Of a stretch of 64,000 nt of DNA, positions 11,163 to 20,932 are shown piece by piece; positions within the stretch are counted from its first letter, which is position 1, and every line of letters begins with the position of its first letter. Position numbers and translations under genes: made by a program. Under the pieces are notes generated by a model. It was not told the origin of the DNA, did no database searches, and saw only the letters and a program-made list of their open reading frames with translations. The stretch covers positions 46,044,001-46,108,000 of the forward strand of contig JAFFJZ010000004.1 of the NCBI GenBank assembly GCA_018340375.1, given 5' to 3'. The stretch is from Gonatopus flavifemur (taxonomy: Eukaryota; Arthropoda; Insecta; Hymenoptera; Dryinidae).

Positions 11163-12669
11163 CAGGGTGATTCAAAATTCGCGCACTCTTTTTTGGGAGT
11201 AGATTCCTGATGAAATTCTAAAACGATTTGTCCTTTTGCACAATGCTCTTCGACGCATAATTTCCGAGATATAATCAATTAAAGTTGACTAATTATGGGG
11301 TGGATCCATCGGTCATTCAGGAGCGTCATAACAGAACAAGAGAGGAAGGTGCTTGCAGAGGGCGCTCATATGATCAGCTGATCGGTATAATCGATACGAT
11401 TTACCAACATACAAATTGGTAAATCTTCTATGTAGAACGATTGAATTCGTCGACACTGTGGAAAATTGATTATTGTCATGAATTCTTATCACGATATGCT
11501 GTAGGTGAAAGTTGTAATTTCAGTAATGATTTTTATTACGCAGACAAATGTAAAATAGTGTTATTTCGTAGGGATAGGGATTCAAGTGGGAGAAAAAAGT
11601 ATAACTACTCGTTTTCAATCAGAATTTTCATGTAAAGAAGAAAACATGAGAATTTTCATTCATCCGATACCCAATTTGAACGGTTTGATTAGTAAGTTTA
11701 ACACAAGAGATTGGATTCCGAATCCTGTATTCTGATTGGTCGAGAATCAATGTATGTTAGATCAATCCTCGGCCGTTTCAAATGATTCTTCTGAAGAATG
11801 TGTTTTCGACTTATCCCAACCACAACATTGAACAATGATGAATTTATTCGAATTCACCCTTTTTACATCATTCGATGATTATAAAGGGTTTATTGAACGT
11901 CAATAACTTACTTCAACTTGTACGTAATTAACGTTCGATAAATCCTTTATAATCATCGAATGATGTAAAAAGGGTGAATTCGAATAAATTCATCATTGTT
12001 CAATGTTGTGGTTGGGATAAGTCGAAAACACATTCTTCAGAAGAATCATTTGAAACGGCCGAGGATTGATCTAACATACATTGATTCTCGACCAATCAGA
12101 ATACAGGATTCGGAATCCAATCTCTTGTGTTAAACTTACTAATCAAACCGTTCAAACTGGGTATCGGATGGATGAAAATTCTCATGTTTTCTTCTTTACA
12201 TGAAAATTCTGATTGAAAACCAGTAGTTATACTTTTTTCTCCCATTTGAATCCCTATCCCTACGAAATAACACCATTTTACATTTGTCTGCGTAATAAAA
12301 ATCATTACTGAAATTACAACTTTCACCTACAGCATATCGTGATAAGAATTCATGACAATAATCAATTTTTCCACAGTGTCGACAAATTCAATCGTTCTAC
12401 ATAGAAAATTTACCAATTTGTATGTTGGTAAATCGTATCGATTATACCGATCAGCTGATCGTATGAGCGCCCTCTGCAAGCACCTTCCTCTCTTGTTCTG
12501 TTATGACGCTCCTGAATTACCGATGGATCCACCCCATAATTAGTCAACTTCAATTAATTATATCTCGGAAATAATGCGTCGAAGAGCATTGTGCAAAAGG
12601 ACAAATCGTTTTAGAATTTCATCAGGAATCTACTCCCAAAAAAGAGTGCGCGAATTTTGAATCACCCTG
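11163..12669. mobile_element. 1.5 kb near-perfect palindromic element with mariner-type ends
   Basis: Each end begins CAGGGTGATTCAAAATTCGC and is flanked by TA (11161-11162 and 12670-12671). The arms (about 11163-11900 and 11930-12669) are almost identical reverse complements joined by a short loop near 11915. The CAGGGTG start with a TA target matches Tc1/mariner-type elements, and the DD41D transposon at 40559-42589 has the same first seven bases. There is no transposase. Frames inside are mirror images of each other and are not genes. The element landed at the edge of the Polinton protease gene. Confidence 0.85.
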
Positions 12670-13200
12670 TATATATATATATATGTGTGTATACACATAG
12701 TGACGAAGTGAGTATAGTTTCGCACAACAATTTTGCACACAACAAAAACGTTCTGTCATGAGAATACCTCCATGTGAAGAATTAATTCCACATTCATTTC
12801 GACTCACACATTTGGATTTTTTTTTTATAAATGAAGCATAATATTCACGTACAATTGCATAATTTTTATTCAAATTATGAGAAAATATATTACAGAAATC
12901 ATGCATACCGAAGCCGGAAGAAAAATGATGTAAAAACATCACACAAAATTGACCGCATACATCTGAATTCTCGCTTTGAAGCTGTTGTGTGTTGAATTTG
13001 AAATGAGAACAATCCTTCCTCAATCTTATGAGATGTGGGATAATGAGAGGTAGCCCATAACTATCGAAATATGTTCCACGACCAATCTCATCGACATACA
13101 TAGCGATCCAATGAGTTCCAGGCTTCGTGTGAATGTCTGTATTAACAATGATCGCTACAGGTTTCGTCCATACCTTTGGAATCTCGTCTGCTCAGTACAC
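12670..13200 (-). pseudogene. Adenain-like cysteine protease, Polinton
   Basis: In adenoviruses and Polintons this Ulp1-fold protease processes capsid proteins. The frame shows the expected catalytic arrangement: THWIAMYVDE (His), TYFDSYGLP (Asp) and SDVCGQFCVMFLHHFS (oxyanion Gln region and Cys). The upstream part GVY-stop-ADEIPKVWTKPV contains an in-frame TGA near 13185, so the N-terminus is disrupted. The frame at 13142-13384, in another phase, covers what would be the leading region but is not recognisable. The 3' end runs directly into the palindromic element at 12669, so the natural stop is not certain. Confidence 0.8.
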
Positions 13201-13394
13201 ACCTACTGTATGGTACGGTATATGTTGTAGAGCTTGTTGCAGCTGGATGGTGTTCATGTTCTGAGGTTTCTTCAACACATGGGTTAGTATCCACAGACAA
13301 AGTATCTACCACATTCTCTGCGTCATTTTTTTCAGCTTGGAAACCAATTTTCCATAAAGGAGCGAAATAATCCGGCACATCCACTAGTCACTTC

Positions 13395-13856
13395 TGTAGT
13401 TGAAGAACGTGTCTCAAAGCACAAGCAAACTCCTGATGTCTTGAATTTTTTGTACCATGAAGTATGCAGAGCTCATCCGATGATGGTAACTTGCGGAATG
13501 GGGGACAGTTCACTCCATCTTCCATTAATAATGTCTCGACATGCTATCGATTGTAAGAAAGCAAATTTTTCCACTCCACATGTGAACATTTTATTGGAAA
13601 TTGTCACCAAATTTTTGAAAGTATGGAGGAATTGTTTATCTTCAACATCGCCTTCAAACCATTCTAAACCATGGAATTTTCGGGACAACCAATTATTTTG
13701 TTCCCTATATTTACTAGGTAATTTTTCGAAAGAACAAGGCGATGATAATATCCAATGTCCGGTATACGTACCATACAGTGATAATATAGCGATTTCTTTG
13801 GGGAAGAATTTCCCTTCGTTATCCTCACAACCTTGAATATCTACAACTATATCCAT
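13395..13856 (-). pseudogene. Polinton-associated conserved protein of unknown function
   Basis: It opens with MDIVVDIQGCEDNEGKFF and KEIAILSLYG, then HGLEWFEGDV and KMFTCGVEKFAFL. This is a small protein family I associate with arthropod Polinton neighbourhoods. The acidic VDIQG start and KG-x-EK-like block are reminiscent of a nuclease fold, but that is speculative. The frame ends at 13473. In a neighbouring phase, the sequence DELCILHGTKNSRHQEF and CALRH continues to about 13395, which suggests one frameshift near 13490. It lies between the protease and the major capsid on the same strand. Confidence 0.55.
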
Positions 13857-13884
13857 TCCTGATATTCGTGGTAGTTTAGGACGT

Positions 13885-14003
13885 TATTTTCTCAGCTCAA
13901 TATTGAATGCGAGCTGAATCTCTTCAGGAAGGTTGTATTTTTTGGAAGTTATTTGTGTTAATTTAGCACGTTTTCCCAAATGATAGATATGAAATGAATA
14001 TTG
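13885..14003 (-). pseudogene. Short coding-like fragment between capsid and conserved protein
   Basis: One minus-strand frame reads SFHIYHLGKRAKLTQI and YNLPEEIQLAFNIELRK before a stop. It has no start and no recognised family. It may be the C-terminus of a small Polinton protein whose upstream part (14004-14182) is broken by stops in all frames. Confidence 0.3.
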
Positions 14004-14182
14004 CTTCAATCAACTCGATGTTTGTGGTGGTTCAAGACGAGATTTTTTTCTGTCGAATGCTTGATACACACTGAAGCACTTCAAAATTACAGATGTGTTC
14101 GTTCCTTCTGAAAGTTACGTTTTTGTTGATTCAGCATTTTTCCTCAAGAGTCCGTGTGAGATGAACCGTTTCAACCAATCGT

Positions 14183-15514
14183 TTACAATTCCAATGAACT
14201 CGCAGAATCAGCAATAATTTGTCTTGAGGAGTCAATTTCCAGTATATTGTCATACTCAGCATAAAGTATACAATTTATGGTTGATGTAAGTGCTTCTCCA
14301 AAACGAACTTCTATTCTCACACTACCATGTTTTACAAGATTCCAATGTGTATTGCTATTTGCCGATGAATCAGGAGTCAAATCAAATACGAATAAACAAT
14401 ATCCATCAGCATAGTGTTTTTGAGATACAGAATTTCCCTCATTGAGAAAATGGATTCCTGTTCCCGGAAACAGAGTGTGATACGCATCCACATATAAATT
14501 ATTAGTTGTGAAATCTGTTTGTAACGGTTTTGCCAAAACAGGTGTACCATCTACGTATAACGCGAATGAATTCATTTTATAATTCTGAGAATTGTAAGGG
14601 TTACGTGTTCTATCACCATTGAATGCTTTATTATCGATAAATCCAACTATAATTCTTCTTGGTAATTGACCAAGGATCACATTATCCAATGTTACACTAT
14701 GTACACTCGAATGAATCGTGAGAGTTTTCACTTCTACACTTGTGAGAGGGTATCTCGCTGTGGATTTGGCTGAAGCTCGCGCATGTGCTAGTGAAACTGA
14801 TGGTGATATTTTCGCTCGACGCATAATAAGGGTTGCTCTCACAATATGCACCTTGTAATTGCCCCCAGTGTCCATAAGACAAAAGGCATCTCTTGTAGGA
14901 ACGAGGCGTAAACGAACATCCACGCCATTGATGAGAAACTTTTCTTGATTGAATAAATCACAATGCAAATGACCAATCAAGTCCACTGATTTTCCTCCGT
15001 TGATCAATGATTTCCTCCAGCTGTAACCTGTAATGTTGGCGTTTATGGAATCCATTTGTCCAGGTGTATCATCACACCAGAGTACACTAGTAAGATGTGA
15101 TTCTTCAACAGCAGGACCGTAATTCAACAATGTTTCAATATAGGCTCTGTATGCGTAAGCATTATTGAGTGGTGATACCAATTTTTGATTGAAGTAAACG
15201 TCAACTTGATCAAACAATGAATGCATAAAATTATTGACTGGACCGCATTCGGAAGTATCTGGAGTCTTAACATCTGTTGTTTGAGCATCACGTTTGATTT
15301 GTACCCTCAGACTAAGCATTGTATGGGCTAAATCCATATACTCCTCACCTTGTCCAGGAACAACGAATTCTATCGGTGAATCATCACTTAAAGACGACAT
15401 AGGTTTGTAGTGAACCCATTGAGACCCCTTGATTGTTGTTTGTGTTGGTGGGAGAGTGAAAAGCTCCAATTCTGATTCGACACATCGGCACGAGTGTGTA
15501 TGGAGGAACGCCAT
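14183..15514 (-). CDS. Polinton major capsid protein (double jelly-roll, hexon-like)
   Basis: This is an uninterrupted frame of 443 residues starting at MAFLHTHSC. It has SELELFTLPPTQTTI, QWVHYKPMSSLSDDSP and IEFVVPGQGEEYMDLA near the N-terminus, then FDQVDVYFNQKLV, DVRLRLVPTRDAF and LPRRIIVGFIDN. These blocks match the protein widely annotated as F54H12.2-like in animals, which corresponds to the Polinton/adintovirus hexon-like major capsid. The first ATG of the open frame is seven codons upstream (15535). I chose 15514 because related proteins begin at the MAFLH block. It is the only full-length virion gene left in this copy, next to broken protease and penton genes. Confidence 0.8.
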   Translation of the reverse strand: MAFLHTHSCRCVESELELFTLPPTQTTIKGSQWVHYKPMSSLSDDSPIEFVVPGQGEEYMDLAHTMLSLRVQIKRDAQTTDVKTPDTSECGPVNNFMHSLFDQVDVYFNQKLVSPLNNAYAYRAYIETLLNYGPAVEESHLTSVLWCDDTPGQMDSINANITGYSWRKSLINGGKSVDLIGHLHCDLFNQEKFLINGVDVRLRLVPTRDAFCLMDTGGNYKVHIVRATLIMRRAKISPSVSLAHARASAKSTARYPLTSVEVKTLTIHSSVHSVTLDNVILGQLPRRIIVGFIDNKAFNGDRTRNPYNSQNYKMNSFALYVDGTPVLAKPLQTDFTTNNLYVDAYHTLFPGTGIHFLNEGNSVSQKHYADGYCLFVFDLTPDSSANSNTHWNLVKHGSVRIEVRFGEALTSTINCILYAEYDNILEIDSSRQIIADSASSLEL

Positions 15515-15545
15515 TCTAATCTTTCCCTTACACAACGTTTATGTT

Positions 15546-15797
15546 TCATGAAAATATACCAACTACTCCACAAGGTTGGATTCTGCGTTTTGATTTCTCT
15601 GCTATTGGTTTCGTGTTACGGATTCTCACATTCTTCTTCTGTTTCTTTCTCTCCTTGATATCTTTTTTCTTTCGTGTCGTTCGACGCCTCGCGGGTTTCT
15701 TCGTTTGAGTACGAGATCGTGTCTTTGTACGACGACGAGTTGACTTTGAATGAGCCCTTTTCGGTATCCTAACCACTTTATATCCTGAACCGCTCAT
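15546..15797 (-). CDS. Small Arg/Lys-rich protein, Polinton core-protein-like
   Basis: About 83 residues with more than one third Arg/Lys (RRRTKTRSRTQTKK, KKPARRRTTRKKKD), ending GVVGIFS. The second ATG (15797) fits MSGSGYKVVRIPKR better as a start. Highly basic small proteins, analogous to adenovirus core peptides, are expected between the pVI-like and capsid genes of Polintons. Nucleic-acid packaging is inferred from charge and position only. Confidence 0.6.
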   Translation of the reverse strand: MSGSGYKVVRIPKRAHSKSTRRRTKTRSRTQTKKPARRRTTRKKKDIKERKKQKKNVRIRNTKPIAEKSKRRIQPCGVVGIFS

Positions 15798-15837
15798 CAA
15801 ACTATCGATGCGTTCTTATGCTTTTCTCTTCAAATTC

Positions 15838-16068
15838 CTACCAGCGTTGTTCAAATGACCCTCGTAGTGCTTCATCGAACGGTATATCTTTTTCCAATAT
15901 ATCATCTGCAACATTCAATCTCGTGCTCAAAGCTTCTTTCCCAATAACACGTGCACCTTTACGAATCAAAGGGAAGACTGTACGGAAAAGACCACCAAGG
16001 AAACTGCCTATACCATGCCCTCGTTGATAGGGTGTCCCAACGTGAACATTCGACACCCTACCACCCAC
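15838..16068 (-). CDS. pVI-like minor virion protein of Polinton
   Basis: The 76-residue frame has a Gly-rich amphipathic start: TPYQRGHGIGSFLGGLFRTV, FPLIRKGARVIGKEAL, then LNVADDILEKD. YQRGxGIGxFLGGLFR followed by a small amphipathic helix is typical of the membrane-active, protease-processed adenovirus pVI/pX-like proteins of Polintons and adintoviruses. The stop at 15838 is followed in frame by EFEEKSIRTHR before the next stop, so the end may have been trimmed by a nonsense change. Confidence 0.65.
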   Translation of the reverse strand: MGGRVSNVHVGTPYQRGHGIGSFLGGLFRTVFPLIRKGARVIGKEALSTRLNVADDILEKDIPFDEALRGSFEQRW

Positions 16069-16115
16069 CTAGGCTTCGAAGTAGTTTACATATTGATTCA
16101 TATTTTTGAAAATGT

Positions 16116-16640
16116 TTACAAGATACGTTTGAAATGTAGTGTCACCGTTAGTGTCCCGTGTTCAAATGGTATCGGATGTCCAAACTGATCTCTTATATCG
16201 ATATCCACCGTTTGAAAATTTGAACGAAGTAATAGAATATATTCGAACGGTGAAGATGTTTTTACCGTAACGGCTCCGTGGAAATAGTTCGTTATGTCTA
16301 ACGGTACTACACGTAATAACGGAGCTTGTGTATCACCTGTGATGTAAGATTCACACAAATCTGTATATACGAAGAGGGTAGTAAGTGCAACGCCTGCTAG
16401 ACTAGCAGGTCTCTGCGCTTTATATTCGAATTCCTCGTTGGAGACCAGAATTTTATGTCTGTTCATAGGGGGTACAAACCCAAGCAGATGACACAAAACC
16501 GGTGAAATCAAGATTGAATGTTCAGTTTGGTCACAAACACGGGTAATTGACATAATACTCACATGATCAAGGACCAGCTTCAAATGACCCCGTATAGATG
16601 CAGTCATATTGACAGCTTCGATCAGTTCATCAATCGTTCT
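16116..16640 (-). pseudogene. Polinton penton (minor capsid), C-terminal part
   Basis: The frame from 16607 to 16116 contains VYTDLCESYITGDTQAPLLR, then TVDIDIRDQFGHPIPFEHG and TVTLHFKR. This is the conserved C-terminal single jelly-roll end of the Polinton penton. The protein is N-truncated because the foldback at 16641-17410 interrupts the gene just upstream. The ATG at 16607 is internal, not the native start. Confidence 0.75.
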
Positions 16641-17410
16641 GTATGAAGTAAGAAAAAAACGCCAAGTGCATGTAAAAGTATTCCAGTTTATTAATTTTGT
16701 TGATAAACTTTATTTTCCTTTCTCATATTATGTGATCAGCCAAAGAAACCATCAGAAGAAAAAAAAAGATCTGAAATCACTATCAAGTACCAAGTACACT
16801 TGACTGCATAAATGCTGCTTGAATATATCAATTAATATGTTGAATAAATACCGTGATTCAACAATCCATAGATACCACCGATCTGCCATTCCCAAATCAA
16901 TCTAAGGAAAACAGTCAATACAAATTCTGTTTCAATCATGACAATTTACCATCATCGGACACTTGGCGTGGCCGATAAATGCTCTGGTTTGATACAGATG
17001 TGTTCTCCATTGCTAGGTTCAAGCAAACCTTGGATTATCAAAAACCTAATGAATCCGCCACGCCGAATGTCCCATGATGGTAAATTGTCATGATTGAAAA
17101 AGAATTTGTATTGACTGTTTTCTTCAGATTGATTTGGGAATGGCAAATCGGTGGTATCTATGTATTGTTGACTCATGGTATTTATTCAACATATTATTTG
17201 ATATATTCAAGCAGCATTTATGCAGTCAAGTGTACTTGGTACTTGATAGTGATTTCGGATCTTTTTTTCTGGCTAATCACATAATATGAGAAAGGAAAAT
17301 TAAGTTTATCAACAAAATTGATAAACTGAAATACTTTTGTAATACTTTTTCATGTACTTGGTGTTGTTTTTTTTACTTTTTCGCAGTTTTTTGGGGGGAT
17401 TTCACCCATT
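16641..17410. mobile_element. Foldback element, family A copy 2, inserted in the penton gene
   Basis: This is a palindrome of about 750 bp centred near 17010. CCAAGTGCATGTAAAAGTAT on the left mirrors ATACTTTTTCATGTACTTGG on the right. The middle pair is the block CAATTTACCATCATCGGACA and its inverse near 17068-17090. The right terminus, read on the minus strand (GGGTGAAATCCCCCC, then AAAAAACTGC, AAAAAGTAAAAAAAA, CCAAGTACATG), matches the ends of the copy at 8640-9610. The frame 16952-17176 minus lies wholly inside and has no recognised function. Confidence 0.8.
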
Positions 17411-17700
17411 TTTTCAAATGCTCCTCAAGGAGTAATTCAATCTTCACATACTTTTTCAGTCCACGGGAAGAAGAAAACAGATGAATTTATCATGTAGGAT
17501 CACAATGCGTTGCTTCAAGTCTTCGAGTCGGAATTTTTACAAAATATATTCTGCAATAATATTGGGCTATTACAAGATCTGTAGTAACACCCAGTATGCA
17601 TTGTTCTCCATTCAAGGGCCAATAACGTGTTACGTCAAAAGTATTGAAACATTCTTTCTCTGTAACGTTCGGTAGGTATTTTAGGAAGAATATCAAATCA
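17411..17700 (-). pseudogene. Possible N-terminal remnant of the Polinton penton
   Basis: Minus-strand pieces such as PLNGEQCILGV and LLLEEHLKKWVK occur in different phases beyond the foldback, where the rest of the penton should lie. The match is by position and length only. The frames are broken. Confidence 0.3.
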
Positions 17701-20500
17701 TCGAGTCTGATACTCCCTAGTATAACCTCACATCAGCTAGAAATATTAATCTAGACAAGGACTGGGGAAAGGATATCGTCAAATGAAAATTATTTCGTTT
17801 TAATGCTGAAATGTACAAAACATATATTCAAAAACTTTATGGGATACATTCAGAATGGGGACCTTAGGACTTGATTTTCTTTTAACTTTATTCAAATATA
17901 ATGTCTTATAATTATTAAGGTCATTTGACTTTCCTGAATGAATTTATTCTTTACATTTTGGGTTATTGAGGAGTCAAAATTGTGAATTACAATTAATTTG
18001 TAAAGAGAAAGAGAAGTTGGGTGGCAATTTGGTTGTGAATTTTATTTCTCAAGATTTTTAGAATGAGTTAGTTGAAGAACGGAGGGTGAGTTTGACGTGA
18101 AAAGGAAGAAAACTCCACAGGCATATCCTCTGAGGGTTTCTCAGTAGGAATTTGATGTGGAAGTTGTCATTAACATCCATTTAAAGAATTGTTCTGCTTA
18201 ACTGAATAGAAGAAGAAATAGTCCATGGAGGTAGAAGAAGAAAAGAGAAAAGAGGTGATCAAATATAGCTCTGGGGGTTAACGAATGTGCTCCAATATTG
18301 ATGAAAATGAAATGACAGTTCAATGCTCTCAATCACCTTCGATTACTTCCTGTCATTTTCTGTCATCGAATAGGGGATTTTGGAAAGGAAAATGAACATT
18401 CAGTTCCACGATGAATTCTTTCAGCACGAATAGAAATTCAACAATCATCGCTCTCCATCATCATAATCAGATAGGAAAAGGAAATCAGGATAGGTAGGGT
18501 GTTTTAGGTGAATCTATTTGAATTTGATAGGGTTTGAATCTAGTTTTACAATTTGAACATTTAGCATCTTTCTACAAGGTTACGCAAGGGATTTCTTCCT
18601 CTTTAGGGGATCGAGGGTTGTCAATTAGGTTACTTCTGATCTTAAAGATTCGGAAAACAACTTTAAATGTTTTAATTTTTCGGAGGATTCTTGAAGGGTG
18701 TTTTTGTCCTTTTTTGAGTTTTTGAGAAAGGTATGTCTCTTTTTTCCTGGAGGAGGAAGAGTATCTGCATTTATATGCTGAGCCTTCGATTTCAACCTCT
18801 CCTTGGCGGCTTGGACAATATTTTCTGAATGTAGAATTTGTCTGGCGACCTCAAGATCCATTAAAAGAAAGAAGAGAGAAGGATATATTAGAACTCTGGT
18901 TAGTCACTTTGGGTAAAAGAACTATACGATTCGAATTTCTGCACTACACGAAAAGAATTCTGTAATTTGTGCTAAATTTTGGAAACTGTCGAATTAAAAC
19001 TCACTGAAGTGTCAAAAAAAAAATCTGAGAGGCTGAGAGAAAAAACACAATAACTCACTTTCAAAATCTTTGAATATGTTCAACTTTTGAGGTTTCGCAA
19101 GGCTACGCAACCGAATTTCTTTATAAATTTGTCCTTCAAAGGGGTGGCTGTTTGTTGAAGAATTGTTTCCCACGGTTGTTGCTTTGCAAGGGTCCACTGA
19201 CAGATGTAGTACCTGTCAGTTCAGAGTTTCTTGCAAAGATGTTGAAGTTTTGAATTTGTTCTCAAGGAACGTCGAAGGGTGAGTGATTTTGGGAATGAAT
19301 CTCTTCCAGAGCTAAACTCGGTTTTTAGTTTGGGAGGAGAAAAATTAGAAGGTGGTGGAAGGGGGAGTGCATGCAGAAAAATCTATGGATGTGCAAAAAT
19401 TATAGATTGGTTGAAGATTTTATTTGAGGGTGGTCCAAACATGGATTCGTGCATTACCTGAGGGTAGGCATGTCCTTGAGAAGAAAATTCTCCATTCTCT
19501 TCAATTAGGACAACCCACTTACCCTTCCTCTTGAGCATAATGCCTAACTCATGCTCTCTTTCTAATATGTATATGCATCTTTCTTTCTTAATGTATAATT
19601 TCCGAGAATTCTCATTTATAATTTGAAATCAAATATTAATTGGAAAATTTGATATTTATTGATGATTTCTCATATTATTCACTGAAGAAACATCAACAAT
19701 TGTTTCAAACACTTCAAATCATTTATTTACATATGAAGTGGGTTGTTTTTGGAAGAATTTCAACGGAGTTTATATGAAAATTCTATAATTTGAGTAGGAA
19801 ATTTATGAAAAGTTTGTTTTACATAAAAATTTCCATACATAGAATTTGATATTCTGGATGAATTTCAATTATTCTGGTTTATTATTCACCACGTTAATTT
19901 CTCCCGTTTAAATCTATATTTCTAACATTATAAAGCTTCACCTATTGATTTTACAATTTATTAATATGTTACTTATTATTTACTTGTGAGAAATCTAGGA
20001 TGAACGGTGAAATGTTATCAAAAATTATGATTTTCTATCTTAATTATTAAAGAAAGTATTTCAACATTTATATTCAATTAACTCACCTTCAACTTACCAA
20101 AACTTACCATTTCAGAGATGTGAAACTTTCATTATTTCACATGATGCTTCATTTTGGTTCAAACTCAGAATTCTGCATTATAGGAATGCTAGATTGGGCC
20201 ACCATCGGCAACCAATCTTCAATTTCAGAACCAATGGTTAGATTGGTGTTAAAATTTGAATTCTCATGTGTATCAACTCAGTCAAGGCTGAATTTGACCA
20301 GGATCGATGAAGATCGGCAACCGATACTTCGCCAATCCTGGACCAGCCTTGGCCCAATGAGGAATATTGGGGCTTTTTGATTGTAAAAAAGAAACAAATC
20401 GCATGTTTTTCATATTCTCAACTGTGAATATATTGAGAAATTTTAAAACAGAGTTGGCGGAACGATTCTTCGCTCTAATCCTCAACTGTCTATGTTTTTA
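17701..20500. other. AT-rich spacer with two weak minus-strand coding-like segments
   Basis: At about 19195-19056 (minus) there is an acceptor-like CTACATCTGTCAG, an open segment containing GQIYKEIRLRSLAKPQK, and a donor-like GAAAGTGAGT. At 18861-18625 (minus) a Lys-rich frame begins MDLEVARQILHSENIVQAAK. Neither is recognisable, and they could be chance or exons of an unknown gene. Nothing else is seen. Confidence 0.3.
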
Positions 20501-20882
20501 ATGAGTTTTTTATTGCAGGGTAGTTTGGAACGTGCTTCTATTTGGAAAAGGAAGCAATAAAGGATAAGGAAAGGGGTCTCTGGTTTTCCAGATTTACTTG
20601 TCCCTCCTAGATATGATGGAAACATAACGGGAACACAAGTTGTTCTCAACTTGTGTTTCAGAGGAAGATCTATTTTTCTCTATAATCAGAGTGTACAGAA
20701 ATCTTCCTTTACCGTATGCGTATATTTCCTAGGATGAATTTGTCGACAGGGCAACAGGTTTCTGTTTTACCCTTGTAGACAATTCATCCATAGAAATTGA
20801 ACAAAAAGGCAAGATTGAGAGAGCGAAAGAGGAAAGAGGAAGAGAAGAGGAATAAAATTTGAAGAAATTTTACGTTCTCGTT

Positions 20883-20903
20883 ACACCTCCCCCCTTTTTT
20901 TGA
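20883..20903 (-). promoter_or_regulatory. Candidate polypurine tract at the 3' end of the Gypsy element
   Basis: On the minus strand this is a run of seven A followed by GGGGGGAGG and then TGTAACGAG, about 30 bp after the env stop. A purine run just before a TG is where the plus-strand primer and 3' LTR start would be expected. No second copy of the TGTAACGAG sequence was found upstream of gag, so the LTR assignment is unproven. Confidence 0.45.
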
Positions 20904-20932
20904 CAAAATCCCGTAGGGAATTCGGCAAAAGA

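Larger units (their letters stand above)
12670..17700 (-). mobile_element. Polinton/Maverick (adintovirus-like) remnant, virion-gene side
   Basis: Minus-strand order from upstream to downstream is penton, pVI-like protein, basic protein, major capsid, a short fragment, an unknown conserved protein and the adenain-type protease. This set is characteristic of Polintons/adintoviruses. DNA polymerase B, integrase, packaging ATPase and the terminal inverted repeats are not in the window. Several members are broken and two foreign elements are inserted. It is an incomplete, inactive endogenous copy. Confidence 0.85.

Noticed and set aside
11441..12543. Frames in the 1.5 kb palindrome
   Set aside because: The same sequence is read from each arm in opposite orientation. 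There are no protein features.
13441..13836. 131-codon plus-strand frame
   Set aside because: It is antisense to the conserved Polinton protein on the minus strand.
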